A stretch of 64,000 bases of DNA. Source: Ancylobacter oerskovii (GTDB taxonomy: Bacteria; Pseudomonadota; Alphaproteobacteria; Rhizobiales; Xanthobacteraceae). The translations under genes were made by a program, and so were the position numbers. The DNA lies in the NCBI RefSeq assembly GCF_018390555.1, contig NZ_JAHBGB010000044.1, forward strand, positions 585,424-649,423, read 5' to 3'. The notes under the pieces are model-generated. The model did no database searches and was not told the DNA's origin. It saw nothing but the letters and a program-made list of their open reading frames with translations. Each line of letters opens with the position of its first letter. Within the stretch, counting starts at the first letter, position 1. Below, in pieces: positions 1 to 9,087 of this stretch.

Positions 1-1
1 C

Positions 2-745
<744 letters not shown>

Positions 746-769
746 GCGTTTGCCTGCCTGAAGAGAGGA

Positions 770-798
770 CGGCCCCGGAGACATTCCGGGGCCGTTTT
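770..798 (+). terminator. Rho-independent terminator of lon
   Basis: A perfect 10-bp GC stem (770-779 with 785-794) encloses the 5-nt loop GACAT and is followed by TTTT. It lies 24 nt after the lon stop codon. Confidence 0.9.
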
Positions 799-1054
799 CG
801 TATCTGCCGCCGGCCGCCTCGGCCGGCGCCGGACCGGGACACCCGGGCGCTTCCGCCGCCACGCTCAAATTGGAGGCGTACCAAACATCTCACCTTTGAC
901 CTATCCAGATACCTCAATGTGCATAAAACCGTTTATTCATGCGGGTTCTGGGGGCGATCATGCTTGCAATCGCCGCAATTTAGGGAAAGGTACGCGCCCG
1001 TCGTCCGTGCACCCCACTGACGATTCTTGTGCAATCAAGGGAAGGAACGGTCTC

Positions 1055-1333
1055 ATGACCACGAAGAACGAACTCGTCGCCGCCGTGGCCGAGCAGGCCA
1101 AGCTGACGAAGGCGGCCGCCGCCGCCGCGGTCGACGCGACCTTCGATGCCATTGCCGCTTCGCTGAAGGCCGGCGAGGAAGTGAAGCTGATCGGTTTCGG
1201 CAGCTTCTCCGTCGTTACCCGCGCCGCCCGCGAGGGCCGCAACCCGCGCACCGGCAACCCGGTGAAGATCGAGGCTTCCAAGGCGCCGAAGTTCACGCCC
1301 GGCAAGGGCCTGAAGGAAACCGTCAACGGCTGA
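1055..1333 (+). CDS. hupB: DNA-binding protein HU-beta
   Basis: A 92-residue nucleoid protein that bends DNA non-specifically as a dimer. The start MTTKNELVAAVAEQ was chosen because it matches the HU N-terminus and is preceded by a GGGAAGGAA ribosome binding site. The HU signature runs through GEEVKLIGFGSFSV and the DNA-clasping arm through GRNPRTGNPVKI. The ~210-nt leader between the lon terminator and hupB contains a TTGACC at 896-901 that could be a -35 box; I see no convincing -10 partner. A second HU-family gene, ihfA, lies at 16.6 kb. Confidence 0.97.
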   Translation: MTTKNELVAAVAEQAKLTKAAAAAAVDATFDAIAASLKAGEEVKLIGFGSFSVVTRAAREGRNPRTGNPVKIEASKAPKFTPGKGLKETVNG

Positions 1334-1834
1334 TCCGGCCGGACGCGCGGATCGGGGCGCGCGGGCCACGCAAGTGGGCGCGCCCTGCCGCAGCCGGCCT
1401 CGGCCGGCTCGACCGGTGGGGGGCCGGTCCGCCCCTTGGAGGGGCTGCTCCAGCCGGATGATCCGGGTGGAAAACGGGGCCGCCGGGGCGGAATGCTCCG
1501 GGACGGAAGGGCGGCGTCGCCGACTGGCTTCGCCGACGATCCACCGGGCCGCCGCCGGTTCTCGCGGCCGAACGGGCCGCACAGCTTCGGCGCCGACTGG
1601 CCCAGCGGCCGATGGCCGCCTCCCTCGATCAACACCCCATCTCTTTTCCCGGGCGGCGTGCCGACGGGTTTCCGGCCGCTCCGGCCGGAATATGCGGCAA
1701 GGCCGTTTACGCGGCGGTCGATTCCGATTATCTCGCCATCAGCCGGTCGGAACCGGCGGGCGCCGTCACCGGCCGCGGTCTCGCGGCGGCGGGACGACGT
1801 CCGGGCACGCAGCGGCAGGGCCGCGGGTCGGCGA
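1334..1834. other. 500-nt GC-rich intergenic stretch, no gene seen
   Basis: Between hupB and tRNA-Val I find no open frame with a ribosome binding site or family resemblance, although frames stay open because stop codons are rare at this GC content. It holds small GC hairpins, e.g. an 8-bp stem with a 2-nt loop at 1392-1409 without a T run. The hupB transcript end and tRNA promoter presumably lie here, but I cannot place them. Confidence 0.5.
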
Positions 1835-1910
1835 GGGCGGTTAGCTCAGTTGGTAGAGCATCTCGTTTACACCGAGAGGGTCGGCGGTTCGAGCCCGTCA
1901 CCGCCCACCA
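1835..1910 (+). tRNA. tRNA-Val (anticodon UAC)
   Basis: 76 nt with encoded CCA. The 7-bp acceptor stem GGGCGGT/ACCGCCC is perfect. The D arm is GCTC...GAGC, the anticodon stem TCTCG/CGAGA closes the loop TTTACAC with anticodon TAC at positions 34-36, and the T arm contains GGTTCGAGCC. It reads GUA and, by wobble, GUG. No second tRNA follows. Confidence 0.97.
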
Positions 1911-1929
1911 CCGGCGCCCCTGCATCGGC

Positions 1930-1960
1930 AAGGCCGCCGGCCGCAAGCCGCCGGCCTTCC
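1930..1960 (+). terminator. Possible terminator after tRNA-Val
   Basis: AAGGCCG (1930-1936) pairs with CGGCCTT (1952-1958), with further GC pairing inside, followed by a short pyrimidine run. The T tract is weak. Confidence 0.35.
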
Positions 1961-2031
1961 TTCAATTCGTCAGCAGCCGTCGCAGACGATCGCGACCGGC
2001 CGGAGCCGGCCGGAGGCCGGGTGGGAAGAAC

Positions 2032-2730
2032 GTGAAACTCGTCCTCTTCGATTGCGACGGAACGCTGGTCGACAGCCAGCATGTCATCGTCTCCGCCATG
2101 ACCCGCGCCTTCGCCCGCGCCGGCATCGAGCGCCCCTCGCGCGAGGCGATCCTCGGCATTGTCGGGCTGTCGCTGGTGGAGGCGATGCGCACGCTCGGCA
2201 ACCACGCGCCGGAATTTCCGGCCGAGGAACTGGCCGGCTTCTACCGCGCGGCGTTCCACGATCTGCGCGACGAGGGCAATTTCACCGAGCCGATGTTCCC
2301 CGGCATGCGCGACCTCGTCGAGACGCTGCACCGGCGCGACGACGTGCTGATCGGCATGGCCACCGGCAAGTCGCAGCGCGGCGTCGCCTCGGTGCTCAAG
2401 CATCACGGCATGGAAGGCCGCTTCGTCACCATCCAGACGGCCGACGACGCGCCGTCCAAGCCGCATCCGGCCATGGTGCAGCAGGCGATGGCGGCGGTGG
2501 GCGCCTCGGCGCGCGACACGGTGCTGATCGGCGACACCAGCTTCGACATGATCATGGCGCGCGCCGCCGGGGTGGGCGCCATCGGCGTCACCTGGGGCTA
2601 TCACGCGCCGGAGATGCTGGAGGAGGGCGGGGCGCACCTGCTGGTCAACAGCGCCGACGAGCTGGCGCGCGGGCTCGACGATCTCTGGCGCCTGCTGGCG
2701 TCGGAGCCCACCGCGGAGGCGGTGCGATGA
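2032..2730 (+). CDS. HAD-superfamily phosphatase (phosphoglycolate phosphatase-like)
   Basis: A 232-residue HAD hydrolase of the Gph/CbbY subfamily; such enzymes hydrolyse small phosphate esters in the cytoplasm, and the substrate cannot be told from sequence. Motif I is FDCDGTLVDS near the N-terminus, followed by a helical cap, the motif II region around GMATGKS, the motif III lysine in APSKPHP, and motif IV in VLIGDTSFDMIMA. The GTG start at 2032 has GGGAAGA about 7 nt upstream, and the family motif begins within ten residues. The stop overlaps the ATP12-like start by ATGA, so the two are translationally coupled. Confidence 0.9.
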   Translation: MKLVLFDCDGTLVDSQHVIVSAMTRAFARAGIERPSREAILGIVGLSLVEAMRTLGNHAPEFPAEELAGFYRAAFHDLRDEGNFTEPMFPGMRDLVETLHRRDDVLIGMATGKSQRGVASVLKHHGMEGRFVTIQTADDAPSKPHPAMVQQAMAAVGASARDTVLIGDTSFDMIMARAAGVGAIGVTWGYHAPEMLEEGGAHLLVNSADELARGLDDLWRLLASEPTAEAVR

Positions 2731-3449
2731 GCCTCGGCAACGCCGCCGCGCCGATCAAGCGCTTCTACAAGGAGGTGGGCACCGCGGCGGGGCCGGCCGG
2801 CTTCCAGGTGCAGCTCGACGGCCGCCCGGTGCGCACGCCCGGCCGCAACCCGCTCGCGCTGGCGAGCGAGGCGCTGGCACGCGAGGTCGCCGCCGAATGG
2901 GCGGCGCAAGGCGAGACCCTCGACCCGCTCTCCATGCCGCTCACCCGTCTCGTCAACTCGGCGCTGGACGGCGTGGTGGCGGCGAAGGAGGAGGTGGGGG
3001 CGGAAGTGGTGCGCTATGCCGGCTCCGACCTGGTGTGCTACCGCGCCGAGGGACCGGCGCGGCTGGTGGCGCTGCAGGCGGAACTCTGGGACCCGGTGCT
3101 CGCCTTCGCGCAGGAGCGGCTCGACGCCCGTTTCCGGCTCGCGGAAGGGGTGATGCCGGTCGCCCAGCCGCCGGAGGCGCTCGACGCGATCCGGGCGAGC
3201 CTGCCGGACGAGCCGCTGCGGCTCGCCGCGCTCAACCTGATGACCGTGCTGAGCGGTTCGGCGCTGATCTCCCTGGCGGTGCTGCACGGACGGCTGACCG
3301 CGGACGAGGCCTGGCGCGCCGCGCATATCGACGAGGAAGTGCAGGAACAGGCCTGGGGCACCGACCACGAGGCCGAGTTGCGCCGGCAGGCGCGCTGGCG
3401 CGACTTCCGCGCCGCGGCGCGGCTGCTGGAACTGGTCGGGGCGGCCTGA
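2727..3449 (+). CDS. ATP12-family F1-ATPase assembly chaperone
   Basis: A 240-residue protein of the ATP12 family. In mitochondria Atp12 holds the alpha subunit of F1 before hexamer assembly; the alphaproteobacterial homologues are presumed to do the same. Family stretches seen are KRFYKEV, the motif VQLDGRPVRTP, EWAAQGETLDPLSMPLTRLVNSA, and the C-terminal helices with LNLMTVLSGSALISLAVL and a closing EEVQEQAWGTDHEA. It overlaps the HAD gene by 4 nt. The atp operon itself is not in this window. Confidence 0.92.
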   Translation: MSLGNAAAPIKRFYKEVGTAAGPAGFQVQLDGRPVRTPGRNPLALASEALAREVAAEWAAQGETLDPLSMPLTRLVNSALDGVVAAKEEVGAEVVRYAGSDLVCYRAEGPARLVALQAELWDPVLAFAQERLDARFRLAEGVMPVAQPPEALDAIRASLPDEPLRLAALNLMTVLSGSALISLAVLHGRLTADEAWRAAHIDEEVQEQAWGTDHEAELRRQARWRDFRAAARLLELVGAA

Positions 3450-3461
3450 GGGGAGCGAGGA

Positions 3462-4190
3462 TTGGGATCCGACGCGGCACCATCGCCTCACCGCATCCCC
3501 GAGGGGCTGCGGGTCTATGCGTTCGGCGACATTCACGGCCGGCTCGACCTGCTCGACAAGCTGCTGGCGGCGGTCGAGCGCGATTCGCGCGGCCATGCCG
3601 AGACGCGTTTCGTCTTCCTCGGCGATCATATCGACCGCGGGCCGGACAGCCGCGGGGTGATCGAGCGGCTCATCCAGCTGAAGGCCGAGCGCGGGGCCAT
3701 CTGCCTCGCGGGCAATCACGAGGCGCTGATGCTGGCGGGGCTCGACGGCACCGGCCCACTGGAGCGTTGGCTCGCCAATGGCGGCGATGCGGTGCTCGCC
3801 TCCTATGGCATCAAGGCGCGGGCATATGGCGGGTCCGACGACGAAGCCGGGTTGCGGCGGGCGCTCGAGGCGGCGCTTCCGGCCGAGCACATGGAATTCC
3901 TGCGCACGCTTGGCACCAGCGCCAGCTTCGGCGACTATTTCTTCTGCCATGCCGGGGTGCGGCCCGGCGTCGCGCTGGACCGGCAGACCGAGCACGACCT
4001 GATCTGGATCCGCCGCGCCTTCCTCGATTCCACCGCCGATTTCGGCAAGCGGGTGGTGCATGGGCACACGCCGGTGGCGCGGGTCGACATCCGCGCCAAC
4101 CGCATCGATGTCGATACCGGCGCCTTCAAGACCGGCCGGCTGAGCTGCGTGGCGCTCGAGGGCGCGCGGGTGCGGGTGCTGCATACGTGA
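3462..4190 (+). CDS. PPP-family metallophosphoesterase (serine/threonine phosphatase-like)
   Basis: A 242-residue cytoplasmic calcineurin-like phosphoesterase. The three PPP metal motifs are in order: GDIHGR, GDHIDRG and GNHE, and the later metal-ligand histidines are in FCHAG and VVHGHTP. The family includes bacterial protein phosphatases and dinucleotide polyphosphate hydrolases; the target here is unknown. The TTG start at 3462 is preceded by GGGAGCGAGG and no in-frame ATG precedes the first motif. It follows ATP12 by 12 nt and may be co-transcribed. Confidence 0.85.
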   Translation: MGSDAAPSPHRIPEGLRVYAFGDIHGRLDLLDKLLAAVERDSRGHAETRFVFLGDHIDRGPDSRGVIERLIQLKAERGAICLAGNHEALMLAGLDGTGPLERWLANGGDAVLASYGIKARAYGGSDDEAGLRRALEAALPAEHMEFLRTLGTSASFGDYFFCHAGVRPGVALDRQTEHDLIWIRRAFLDSTADFGKRVVHGHTPVARVDIRANRIDVDTGAFKTGRLSCVALEGARVRVLHT

Positions 4191-4383
4191 GGCATGATAG
4201 GTGAGGCAGGGCGGGCGCTCCGCCCGTGCCCTCCGCCGATGGTCGCTTCGCCAATGCCCGCCGGCGCGGTCTCGCTTTGAAACGCCGCTGGTGCTGTGCT
4301 AAGCGACCCGCCATGTTCGCACGGGCGCGCGGGGCATGCTTCTCCGGCCAGACCGCCGCGCCCGGAGCCACGGAGGCCTCCTG

Positions 4384-5679
4384 ATGTCGTCGCCCGCCCA
4401 AGCCGCCAGCCATGCCTTCTTCTCGGCGGGCCTCGCCGAGACCGATCCCGAGCTCGCCGCCGCGATCTCGGCCGAACTCGGTCGCCAGCGCGACGAGATC
4501 GAGCTGATCGCCTCGGAGAACATCGTCTCCCGCGCCGTGCTGGAGGCCCAGGGCTCGGTGCTGACCAACAAATATGCCGAGGGCTATCCGGGCCGGCGCT
4601 ATTACGGCGGCTGCCAGTATGTCGATGTCGCCGAGAACCTCGCCATCGACCGCGCCAAGAAGCTGTTCGGCGCCGCCTTCGCCAATGTGCAGCCCAATTC
4701 CGGCAGCCAGGCGAACCAGGGCGTGTTCTTCGCGCTGCTGCAGCCGGGCGACACCTATCTCGGCCTCAACCTCGCCGCCGGCGGCCACCTCACCCACGGC
4801 TCGCCGGTGAACATGTCCGGCAAGTGGTTCAAGGCGGTGCCCTATGGCGTGCGCCCGGACGACCAGCGCATCGATTATGCCGAGGTGGCCAAGCTCGCCG
4901 AGGAGCACAAGCCGAAGCTGATCGTCGCCGGCGGCTCGGCCTATCCGCGCCATATCGACTTCGCGAAGATGCGCGAGATCGCCGATTCGGTCGGCGCCTA
5001 CCTCATGGTGGACATGGCGCATTTCGCCGGCCTGGTGGCGGGCGGCGTGCACCCCTCGCCGGTGCCGCACGCGCATGTGGTGACCACCACCACCCACAAG
5101 ACCCTGCGCGGCCCGCGCGGCGGCATGATCCTCACCAATGACGAGGACATCGCCAAGAAGATCAACTCGGCGATCTTCCCGGGCATCCAGGGCGGCCCGC
5201 TGATGCATGTCATCGCCGCCAAGGCGGTGGCCTTCGGCGAGGCGCTGCAGCCCTCGTTCAAGGTCTATGCGCAGAACGTCGTCGACAACGCCAAGGCGCT
5301 GGCCGAGAACCTGAAGGGCCACGGCTTCGAGATCGTCTCCGGCGGCACCGACACGCATCTGATGCTGGTCGACCTGCGGCCGAAGAAGCTCACCGGCAAG
5401 GTGTCGGAGATCGCGCTCGGGCGCGCCCACATCACCACCAACAAGAACGGCATCCCCTTCGATCCCGAAAAGCCGTTCGTGACCTCGGGCGTGCGCCTCG
5501 GCACCCCGGCGGGCACCACGCGCGGCTTCGGCGTCGCGGAGTTCCGCGAGATCGGCGACATGATCGCCGAGGTGCTCGACGTGCTGTCGCAGAAGGGCAC
5601 CGACGAGGACAGCCTCACCGAGGCGACGGTGCGCGAGAAGGTGAAGGGCCTGCTGGCCCGCTTCCCGATCTACGGCTGA
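4384..5679 (+). CDS. glyA: Serine hydroxymethyltransferase
   Basis: A 431-residue PLP enzyme that converts serine and tetrahydrofolate to glycine and 5,10-methylene-THF. The PLP-binding lysine is K239 in [10 protein letters not shown]; other hallmarks are [25 protein letters not shown] and GGHLTHG. The start MSSPAQAA was chosen over an in-frame ATG 16 codons upstream because GGAGG lies 7 nt before it and the length matches the family. It heads the run glyA-nrdR-ribD-ribE-ribH-nusB-thiL. The 193 nt upstream hold nothing I can identify. Confidence 0.98.
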   Translation: MSSPAQAASHAFFSAGLAETDPELAAAISAELGRQRDEIELIASENIVSRAVLEAQGSVLTNKYAEGYPGRRYYGGCQYVDVAENLAIDRAKKLFGAAFANVQPNSGSQANQGVFFALLQPGDTYLGLNLAAGGHLTHGSPVNMSGKWFKAVPYGVRPDDQRIDYAEVAKLAEEHKPKLIVAGGSAYPRHIDFAKMREIADSVGAYLMVDMAHFAGLVAGGVHPSPVPHAHVVTTTTHKTLRGPRGGMILTNDEDIAKKINSAIFPGIQGGPLMHVIAAKAVAFGEALQPSFKVYAQNVVDNAKALAENLKGHGFEIVSGGTDTHLMLVDLRPKKLTGKVSEIALGRAHITTNKNGIPFDPEKPFVTSGVRLGTPAGTTRGFGVAEFREIGDMIAEVLDVLSQKGTDEDSLTEATVREKVKGLLARFPIYG

Positions 5680-5703
5680 GGCCGGCTCTAAAAAGGAAAC
5701 GCC

Positions 5704-6222
5704 ATGCGCTGTCCCTATTGCGGGAGCCTCGACACCCAGGTGAAGGACTCCCGTCCCACCGAGGACAGCGCCGCCATTCGCCGCCGCCGCATCTGCCCGG
5801 ATTGCGGCGGCCGCTTCACCACCTTCGAGCGGGTGCAGCTGCGGGAGCTCACCGTGCTGAAGCGCTCCGGCCGCCGCGTGCCGTTCGACCGCGACAAGCT
5901 GGCACGTTCCATCGAGGTGGCGCTGCGCAAGCGCCCGGTGGACCCGGAGCGGGTGGAGCGCCTCGTCTCCGGCCTGGTGCGCCGGCTGGAAAGCCAGGGC
6001 GAGAGCGAGATCACCTCGGAGGCGATCGGCGAGCTCGTCATGGAGAGCCTGAAGCAGCTCGACGACGTGGCCTATGTGCGCTTCGCCTCGGTGTACCGCA
6101 ATTTCCGCGAGGCCAAGGACTTCCACGCGCTGATCGGCGAATTGCAGACCCGCGAGGGCGTGGTCGGCGGCGTGCCGACCAGTCTCCCGGCCGATATCGA
6201 TGCCGATCCCGACAAGGACTGA
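5704..6222 (+). CDS. nrdR: Transcriptional repressor NrdR
   Basis: A 172-residue repressor of ribonucleotide reductase genes. The N-terminal zinc ribbon uses C3, C6, C31 and C34 (MRCPYCG and CPDCGG). The ATP-cone domain follows, beginning [21 protein letters not shown], and senses ATP/dATP. The gene starts behind AAGGAAACG, 24 nt after glyA. The glyA-nrdR-ribD order is common in Rhizobiales. No nrd reductase genes lie in this window. Confidence 0.97.
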   Translation: MRCPYCGSLDTQVKDSRPTEDSAAIRRRRICPDCGGRFTTFERVQLRELTVLKRSGRRVPFDRDKLARSIEVALRKRPVDPERVERLVSGLVRRLESQGESEITSEAIGELVMESLKQLDDVAYVRFASVYRNFREAKDFHALIGELQTREGVVGGVPTSLPADIDADPDKD

Positions 6223-6280
6223 CGCCGCCGCGGCGGCGGCCGATCCGCTCCCCGGCGCCGGGGCGGCGGAGACGACGGGC

Positions 6281-7390
6281 ATGGAGCGGCTGGACGCGGC
6301 GCTGATGGCCTCGGCGCTGGCGATGGGCCGGCGGCATCTCGGCCAGACCTGGCCGAACCCGGCGGTGGGCGCGGTGGTGGCCCGCTTCGACCACGGCGAC
6401 AATCCGCTCATCCTCGGCCATGGTGCCACCGCCCCCGGCGGGCGCCCGCATGCCGAGCCGCTGGCGCTCGCCCAGGCCGGCGAGGCGGCGCGGGGGGCGA
6501 CGCTCTATGTGACGCTGGAGCCATGCTCGCATCATGGCCGCACGCCGCCCTGCGTCGACGCCGTCCGCGCCGCCGGCATCGCCCGGGTGGTGGCGGCGAT
6601 CGGCGATCCCGACGAGCGGGTGGCCGGGCGCGGCTTCTCGATCCTGCGCGAGGCGGGCATCGAGGTGACGGTCGGGCCGGGCGCGGCGGAGGCGCTGATC
6701 GCCCATGCCGGCCATATCAGCCGCATCGTGCGCGGGCGGCCGCATGTGATGCTGAAGCTCGCCGTCTCCGCCGACGGCAAGGCCGGGCTGGAGGGCCGCC
6801 GGCCCGCCGCCATCACCGGCGAGGCGGCGCGGGCGCGGGTGCACATGCTGCGCGCCACCCATGACGCGGTGCTCACCGGCATCGGCACGGTGCTGGCCGA
6901 CGACCCCGACCTCACCTGCCGGCTGCCGGGCCTGGCGGAGCGCTCGCCGGTGCGGGTGGTGCTCGACACCCATCTGCGGCTGCCGGTCGGCGCGCGGATG
7001 CTGGGCAATCTCGACATCGCCCCCGTATGGGCGATCGCCGGGGAGCACGCGCCCGCCGAGGCCGAGCGGGCGCTGGTGGCTGTCGGCGTCGAGGTGATGC
7101 GGGTCGGCTGGACGCCGGACGGCACGCTCGATCTCGCGGCGGCGCTGCGGCTCATGGCGGCGCGGGGGATCACCCGGGCGATGGTGGAGGCGGGACCGAG
7201 GCTGTCGGCCGCCTTCCTCAAGGCCGATCTCGTCGACGAGGCCAGCCTGTTCGAGGCGCCGACCTTGCTCGGGCGCAATGGCCTCGAGGCGCTGGAGGGG
7301 CTGCCGCTGGCGGCTTTCGATACCTATCTCACCACGGTGGAAACCGAGCGGCACGGACCGGACCGGCTGCGCATATTGAGGCGACGCTAG
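6281..7390 (+). CDS. ribD: Bifunctional riboflavin deaminase/reductase RibD
   Basis: A 369-residue enzyme for the second and third steps of riboflavin synthesis: deamination of the pyrimidine, then reduction of the ribosyl side chain. The N-terminal deaminase has zinc ligands in HAE (57-59) and PCSHHGRTPPC (C82, C91). The C-terminal reductase begins about residue 140 (PHVMLKLAVSADGKAG). The ATG at 6281 was chosen because GGAG lies 9 nt upstream and the length matches E. coli. An alternative ATG at 6200 overlaps nrdR, lacks a binding site and adds an Ala/Pro-rich tail. Confidence 0.95.
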   Translation: MERLDAALMASALAMGRRHLGQTWPNPAVGAVVARFDHGDNPLILGHGATAPGGRPHAEPLALAQAGEAARGATLYVTLEPCSHHGRTPPCVDAVRAAGIARVVAAIGDPDERVAGRGFSILREAGIEVTVGPGAAEALIAHAGHISRIVRGRPHVMLKLAVSADGKAGLEGRRPAAITGEAARARVHMLRATHDAVLTGIGTVLADDPDLTCRLPGLAERSPVRVVLDTHLRLPVGARMLGNLDIAPVWAIAGEHAPAEAERALVAVGVEVMRVGWTPDGTLDLAAALRLMAARGITRAMVEAGPRLSAAFLKADLVDEASLFEAPTLLGRNGLEALEGLPLAAFDTYLTTVETERHGPDRLRILRRR

Positions 7391-7393
7391 AAC

Positions 7394-7984
7394 ATGTTCA
7401 CGGGGATCGTCACCGACATCGGCGAGGTGGTGCGCATCGAGCGCCGCAACGACGTGCGCCGGCTCACCATCGCCACCGCCTACGACACCGCGACCATCGA
7501 TCTCGGCGCCTCCATCGCCTGTGCCGGCGTGTGCCTGACCGTGGTGGAGACGCAGCCGGACGCCTTCTCGGTGGAGGCGGCACCGGAGACGCTGGCGCTC
7601 ACCACCGTCGCCGACTGGTCGGAGGGCGCGCGGATCAATCTCGAACGGGCGCTGAAGATCGGCGACGAGCTCGGCGGCCATGTCGTGCAGGGCCATGTCG
7701 ACGGCCAGGCCGAGGTGGCGGCGCGCGAGGATCTGGGCGAGACCACGCGCTTCACCTTCGTGGCGCCGCGCGCGCTGGCGCCCTTCATCGCCACCAAGGG
7801 CTCGGTGACGCTGGACGGCACCTCGCTCACGGTGAACACGGTGGAGGGCGAGCGCTTCTCCTGCCTGCTGATCCCCCACACGCTCTCCCACACCACCTGG
7901 GGGACGGTGCAGCCGGGCGATCGGGTCAATATCGAGGTCGACATGATGGCCCGCTACGCGGCGCGGCTCGCCGAGTTCCGCTGA
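7394..7984 (+). CDS. ribE: Riboflavin synthase, alpha subunit
   Basis: A 196-residue enzyme that dismutates two 6,7-dimethyl-8-ribityllumazines into riboflavin and the pyrimidine precursor. It shows the classic N-terminal MFTGIVTDIGEV, and the duplicated lumazine-binding domain signatures IACAGVCLTVV and VTLDGTSLTVN, one in each half. It starts 3 nt after ribD. In some nomenclatures the gene is ribC. Confidence 0.96.
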   Translation: MFTGIVTDIGEVVRIERRNDVRRLTIATAYDTATIDLGASIACAGVCLTVVETQPDAFSVEAAPETLALTTVADWSEGARINLERALKIGDELGGHVVQGHVDGQAEVAAREDLGETTRFTFVAPRALAPFIATKGSVTLDGTSLTVNTVEGERFSCLLIPHTLSHTTWGTVQPGDRVNIEVDMMARYAARLAEFR

Positions 7985-8095
7985 CGCGGGGCAGGGCTGC
8001 GCCCATGCGGGAGCGGAGTTGCGCTGACGTGGCTTGCGCAGTCCGGCGGAGCGGCGTACGTCGTCGCTTCGTTCGCGAATACGAGGTTTCTTTCC

Positions 8096-8578
8096 ATGGC
8101 GACCCCCCGCCGCGCCGCCGAGGCGGCCGAGCGTCTCGACGGCGCTCGCATCCTGATCGTCGAAGGCCGTTTCTACGACGACCTCAACGATGAATTGCTG
8201 GCCGGCGCCCGCGCCGCCGTCGAGGCGGTCGGTGCGACCTGCGAGGTCATCACCGTGCCCGGCGCGCTGGAGGTGCCGACCGCCATCGCCATCGCCCTCG
8301 ACGACGCCGAGACGGCCGGCAAGCCGTTCGACGCCGCGGTGGCGCTCGGCTGCGTGGTGCGCGGCGAGACCTATCATTTCGAGATCGTCGCCGGGGAATC
8401 CTCGCGGGCGCTGATGGACCTCGCCGTCGCCCGCAAGCTGCCGCTCGGCAACGGCATCCTGACGGTGGAGACCGACGAGCAGGCCTGGGTGCGCGCCCGT
8501 GTCTCCGACGGCAACAAGGGCGGCGGCGCGGTCGAGGCGGCGCTCTCCCTGCTGCGCCTGAAGCGCCGGTCCTGGTGA
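8096..8578 (+). CDS. ribH: 6,7-dimethyl-8-ribityllumazine synthase
   Basis: A 160-residue enzyme that condenses the RibD product with dihydroxybutanone phosphate to form lumazine, the substrate of RibE. Motifs include [12 protein letters not shown], the loop [16 protein letters not shown] with the catalytic histidine, and [10 protein letters not shown]. It is separated from ribE by 111 nt in which I see no gene or clear promoter, and from nusB by 7 nt. The dihydroxybutanone phosphate synthase gene (ribB/ribBA) is not in the window. Confidence 0.96.
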   Translation: MATPRRAAEAAERLDGARILIVEGRFYDDLNDELLAGARAAVEAVGATCEVITVPGALEVPTAIAIALDDAETAGKPFDAAVALGCVVRGETYHFEIVAGESSRALMDLAVARKLPLGNGILTVETDEQAWVRARVSDGNKGGGAVEAALSLLRLKRRSW

Positions 8579-8585
8579 GGCGGTC

Positions 8586-9080
8586 ATGAGCGACGCGAAT
8601 TCCGCCGGCCAGAAGCCGGTGAACCACAAGCCGCTGCGCAAGAGCGCGGCGCGGCTCAACGCCGTGCAGGCGCTCTACCAGATGGACCTCGCGCAGACGC
8701 CGCTGCCGGAGATCCTCGCCCAGTTCGAGAGCCACTGGATCGGCCAGGAGATCGAGGGCGACGAGATCGCCAGCGCCGACCTCACCCTGTTCCGCGACGT
8801 CGTCGGCGGGGTGGTGCGCGAGCAGCGGGTGATCGACCCGATGCTCGACGCCGCGCTGGTGAAGGGCTGGCCGCTGAAGCGCATCGAGACGGTGCTGCGC
8901 GCCGTGCTGCGCGCCGGCGCCTACGAGCTGCACGGCCGGCCGGACATTCCCGCCCGCGTCGTGGTGGCGGAATATGTGAACGTCGCCGCCGCTTTCCTCG
9001 ACCGCGAGGAAACCGGAATGGTCAATGCGGTGTTGGATGGACTGGCGCGCGAGATGCGCGCGGGCGAGTTCGGCAACTGA
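8586..9080 (+). CDS. nusB: Transcription antitermination protein NusB
   Basis: A 164-residue all-helical RNA-binding factor that joins NusE (S10) at boxA for rRNA antitermination. The N-terminal arginine-rich helix KSAARLNAVQALYQMDLA and the C-terminal VVVAEYVNVAAAFLDREETGMVNAVLD are typical. ribH-nusB-thiL is a widely conserved order; the gene starts 7 nt after ribH and ends 7 nt before thiL. Confidence 0.96.
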   Translation: MSDANSAGQKPVNHKPLRKSAARLNAVQALYQMDLAQTPLPEILAQFESHWIGQEIEGDEIASADLTLFRDVVGGVVREQRVIDPMLDAALVKGWPLKRIETVLRAVLRAGAYELHGRPDIPARVVVAEYVNVAAAFLDREETGMVNAVLDGLAREMRAGEFGN

Positions 9081-9087
9081 GGCGATC

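Noticed and set aside
1392-1409. Terminator for hupB
   Set aside because: Short GC stem without a T tract; many such hairpins occur by chance in this GC-rich spacer.
4191-4383. Riboswitch upstream of glyA
   Set aside because: I could not recognise the paired glycine-aptamer pattern or a following expression platform.
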